Made by a program: the position numbers and the translations under genes. Below the pieces are notes generated by a model. It did no database searches and was not told where the DNA came from. It was given only the letters and a program-made list of their open reading frames with translations. Below, one piece after another: positions 61,447 through 64,000 of a stretch of DNA of 64,000 nt (position 1 is its first letter; every line of letters starts with the position of its first letter). This stretch comes from Lachnospiraceae bacterium (GTDB lineage Bacteria > Bacillota > Clostridia > Lachnospirales > Lachnospiraceae): positions 1-64,000 of the forward strand of contig CAJTCH010000020.1 in assembly GCA_910574715.1 (NCBI GenBank), in the 5' to 3' direction.

Positions 61447-62307
61447 CTACTGCCCTCTCTCTATCGTAAATCCTCTCCCCCGCACCTCATTGATCTGCGT
61501 GATCGTAATAAATGCCTGGGGATCGATCATCTGAACCATCTGGTTGATAGAATACAGCTTCCGGTTCGGTATCACACACAGCACGCCTTTCTGCTGCTTC
61601 GCGCCGTACCCGGTCTCAATATGGACCATGGTAACCCCCGCATCCATCTCCTTTAACACCTTCTCCTTCACTTCTTCATATTTCTCGGTAATGATAAATA
61701 GCTGGATCTGTGCCTGTCCCATCAGCATCACCCGGTTCAGCGCCATCGTAGACACGATCAGCACCAGGATACCGTACAAGATCTGCTCTGAATTCGAGAA
61801 AAGAGCCTGGCACAGCAGTACGGTAAAATCTACGACATATACGAACACTGCCAGAGATATATGGAACCATTTGTGCAGCACCAGCGCAAGGATATCTGTT
61901 CCGCCCGTAGACGCGCCTACACGCACCACCAGGCCGATCCCCAATCCCAGCAGAGCGCCGCCGTACAGTGCTGCAAGCATGATGTTATCCGTAAGCTCCG
62001 TGATCCCCGGGATACTCCTCATGACCGACAGAAAGACCGGATACACAAATGTACTGATCAATGTCGTCAATGCGAATTTTTTGCCCAATACGATCGTACC
62101 CAACACGAACAGAACAATATTTACCAAAAATATAATGGCTGACAGGTCTAATGCAATAAAATGTCCGATCGTAAGACCGATCCCCGTCGCGCCGCCCATG
62201 ATGATCCCCTGCGGCACGAGAAACGCCGCAACGGTAAATGCCAGGACGGCGTTCCCAAGCAGAACACAGACCAATGTCTCCATACTCTTCTTCCAGTTCT
62301 TCTTCAT
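61447..62307 (-). CDS. YitT-family membrane protein with DUF2179 domain (second copy)
   Basis: The 286-residue protein has five to six membrane segments (LLGNAVLAFTVAAFLVPQGI at the start), the loops GGATGIGLT and GASTGGTDILAL, and the C-terminal DUF2179 (GVTMVHIETGYGAKQQKGVL). It aligns over its whole length with the YitT protein at 12906-13793. It stands alone here, without a cyuA partner. The family's transported substrate is not known. Confidence 0.85.
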   Translation of the reverse strand: MKKNWKKSMETLVCVLLGNAVLAFTVAAFLVPQGIIMGGATGIGLTIGHFIALDLSAIIFLVNIVLFVLGTIVLGKKFALTTLISTFVYPVFLSVMRSIPGITELTDNIMLAALYGGALLGLGIGLVVRVGASTGGTDILALVLHKWFHISLAVFVYVVDFTVLLCQALFSNSEQILYGILVLIVSTMALNRVMLMGQAQIQLFIITEKYEEVKEKVLKEMDAGVTMVHIETGYGAKQQKGVLCVIPNRKLYSINQMVQMIDPQAFITITQINEVRGRGFTIERGQ

Positions 62308-62346
62308 CTTATCCTACGACCTCTCTCCACCAATATTCCCTGACTT

Positions 62347-64000
62347 TTATGAGATTCCTTTCATAGTCAGCGCAATACGCTTCTTCTTCATATCCACGCT
62401 CAATACTTTGACATCGACGATATCCCCTACGCTCACGACCTCCAGCGGATGCTTGATGAATTTCTTGTCTGTGATCTCCGAGATATGTACCAGTCCGTCC
62501 TGATGAACTCCGATATCCACGAATACCCCGAAGTCAATCACATTTCTCACCGTGCCTTTGAGGATCATGCCTTCTGTCAGGTCCTTCATCTCCAACACAT
62601 CCGTGCGCAGGATTGGCTTGGGCATCTCATCACGCGGATCTCTTGCCGGCTTCTCCAGCTCTTTGACGATATCCCTCAAAGTAATCTCACCGATCCCAAG
62701 CTCTTCTGCCAGCTTCTTATAATCCTTGACCGTAAGAGACAATCCCACAAGTTTCCCGCCGCTTAGATCTTCCACGGAGAAGCCCTGCTTCTTAAGAAGC
62801 TTCTCTGCCGCCTCATAGGTCTCCGGATGCACGCTCGTCCCGTCTAACGGATTATCCCCGCCCTGGATCCGCATGAATCCGGCGCACTGCTCGAAGGCCT
62901 TGGGGCCAAGCTTCGCGACCTTAAGAAGCTGCTTGCGGCTCACGAATCTACCGTTCTCTTCACGGTATGACACGATATTCTTCGCAATCGTCCCTGAGAT
63001 ACCGGATATATAGGAAAGCAGCGGCGCCGACGCAGTATTGAGGTCCACACCGACCCGGTTCACGCAGTCCTCAACGACTCCTGACAATGCCCCGCTTAAT
63101 TTCTTCTGATTCATATCATGCTGATACTGTCCTACTCCGATGGACTTCGGGTCGATCTTAACAAGCTCTGCCAGCGGATCCTGGAGACGCCTGGCGATAG
63201 AGGTCGCACTTCGCTGTCCTACATCAAACTTCGGGAATTCCTCTGATGCCAGCTTGCTCGCTGAATACACGGAAGCGCCCGCTTCATTGACGATCACATA
63301 CTGCACCTTCTGGGGAATCTCCTTAAGCAGTTCTACGATAAACATCTCCGACTCCCGGGATGCCGTACCATTCCCCACGGAAATCAGCGTGATATTATAC
63401 TTCGCGATAATCTTCTTAAGCACATCCTTCGAAGCCTTAATCTTCTGCGGCGTAGTCGGCGCCGTCGGGTAGATGACCGTCGTTCCGATCACCTTGCCGG
63501 TGGGATCGACAACCGCCAGCTTACATCCTGTACGGAACGCCGGGTCCCATCCAAGGACCGTCTGTCCCACAATCGGAGGCTGCATCAGAAGCTGCTCCAG
63601 GTTCTTCTTGAATACCTCGATGGCTCCGTCCTCCGCCTTCTCCGTCAGGTCATTGCGGATCTCCCTCTCGATTGCCGGCGCGATCAGACGCTTGTAGCTG
63701 TCTTCCGCCACAGCCTTCAATATCGGTGTCGTATACGGGTTATCGCCATGGAGCGTCTTCTTCTCCAGATAACGGATGATATCTTCTTCCGGCGCCTCGA
63801 TCTTGACCGTCAGGAACTTCTCCTTCTCCCCTCGGTTGAGCGCCAGAACCCTGTGTCCCGCAAGACGGTTCACCGGTTCTTCAAAATCATAATACATCTC
63901 GTATACGGACTCTGCCTTCTCATCCTTCGCAGCCGAGATGACGCGCCCTTTCTGCGCCGTGATCTTCCTGATCCAGCTACGGTAATCCGCTTCGTCGGAT
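62347..64000 (-). CDS. tex: Tex RNA-binding protein (5' end outside the window)
   Basis: The visible 551 residues are the C-terminal two thirds of Tex, a conserved transcription accessory factor. They show the YqgF-like part (VLGWDPAFRTGCKLAVVDP), the helix-hairpin-helix region (LLSYISGISGTIAKNIV, RKQLLKVAKLGPKAFEQ) and the C-terminal S1 RNA-binding domain (EGMILKGTVRNVIDFGVFVD). The frame is open to the window edge at 64000 (ADYRSWIRKITAQKGRV), so the true start lies outside; the Met at 63897 is internal. Confidence 0.95.
   Translation of the reverse strand, partial: SDEADYRSWIRKITAQKGRVISAAKDEKAESVYEMYYDFEEPVNRLAGHRVLALNRGEKEKFLTVKIEAPEEDIIRYLEKKTLHGDNPYTTPILKAVAEDSYKRLIAPAIEREIRNDLTEKAEDGAIEVFKKNLEQLLMQPPIVGQTVLGWDPAFRTGCKLAVVDPTGKVIGTTVIYPTAPTTPQKIKASKDVLKKIIAKYNITLISVGNGTASRESEMFIVELLKEIPQKVQYVIVNEAGASVYSASKLASEEFPKFDVGQRSATSIARRLQDPLAELVKIDPKSIGVGQYQHDMNQKKLSGALSGVVEDCVNRVGVDLNTASAPLLSYISGISGTIAKNIVSYREENGRFVSRKQLLKVAKLGPKAFEQCAGFMRIQGGDNPLDGTSVHPETYEAAEKLLKKQGFSVEDLSGGKLVGLSLTVKDYKKLAEELGIGEITLRDIVKELEKPARDPRDEMPKPILRTDVLEMKDLTEGMILKGTVRNVIDFGVFVDIGVHQDGLVHISEITDKKFIKHPLEVVSVGDIVDVKVLSVDMKKKRIALTMKGIS

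Overview
The window looks like the chromosome of an anaerobic gut Firmicute, most likely a member of the Lachnospiraceae. This is an inference from strong AGGAGG ribosome binding sites before nearly every gene, sigma-A type promoters, moderate GC, YitT, CyuA and NCS2 families, a MarR/heterodimeric ABC exporter operon, and a purine-catabolism cluster of the kind known from anaerobic gut bacteria. No 16S gene is present to confirm this.

Left part (1-12.9 kb) is an accessory island on the minus strand. It holds the end of an IS66-type element, a frameshifted tyrosine recombinase, and a type I restriction-modification locus (hsdM, hsdS, hsdR). The locus is split by inserted cargo: a three-gene DUF3791/DUF3990 cassette and an AlbA_2/ATPase-type protein carrying an 11-bp tandem repeat. 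The cargo lies between the complete hsdS and a second, half-length hsdS unit. A broken AAA/PD-(D/E)XK gene and about 0.7 kb of degenerate DNA close the island.

From 12.9 to 24.4 kb there is one long minus-strand gene train. In order of transcription it encodes a lipoprotein, two ABC exporter half-transporters, a second exported protein homologous to the first, a LytTR regulator with a receiver that lacks its phosphoacceptor Asp, a trigger-factor-like protein, a thioredoxin with a CVPC site, an M16C peptidase, a CyuA-type cysteine desulfidase and a YitT membrane protein. I do not recognise this arrangement as a described system, and it is one of the two best candidates for something new.

From 24.6 to 36.4 kb there is an integrase remnant, a six-tRNA array (Glu, Thr, Met/Ile2, Asp, Val, Leu in order of transcription) with a duplicated 93-bp structured spacer, a SWIM/SNF2 helicase, a PatB/MalY C-S lyase, a second CyuA, and a plus-strand marR-ABC-ABC operon. 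From 36.4 to 38 kb lies an unannotated small locus with the architecture of a Fst/par type I toxin-antitoxin system, next to a small gene interrupted by a 134-bp MITE-like element with an 8-bp target duplication.

From 38 to 61.4 kb is a purine-catabolism region. A long minus-strand run encodes two xanthine-dehydrogenase-like enzymes, two NCS2 xanthine/uracil permeases, two SsnA-type amidohydrolases, a hydantoinase, a YgeY-type hydrolase, an M19 dipeptidase, a PreA-like flavo-iron-sulfur protein and a flavodoxin-like reductase. The divergent gene ygeX (diaminopropionate ammonia-lyase) lies at the far end. The ssnA operon leader carries two copies, and the ygeX leader one copy, of the same terminator-like RNA element. 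This suggests coordinated attenuation of the pathway and is the second candidate for an undescribed system. A V4R/GGDEF pair and an ATPase gene sit between these two promoters. The window ends with a second YitT protein and the start-truncated gene for Tex.
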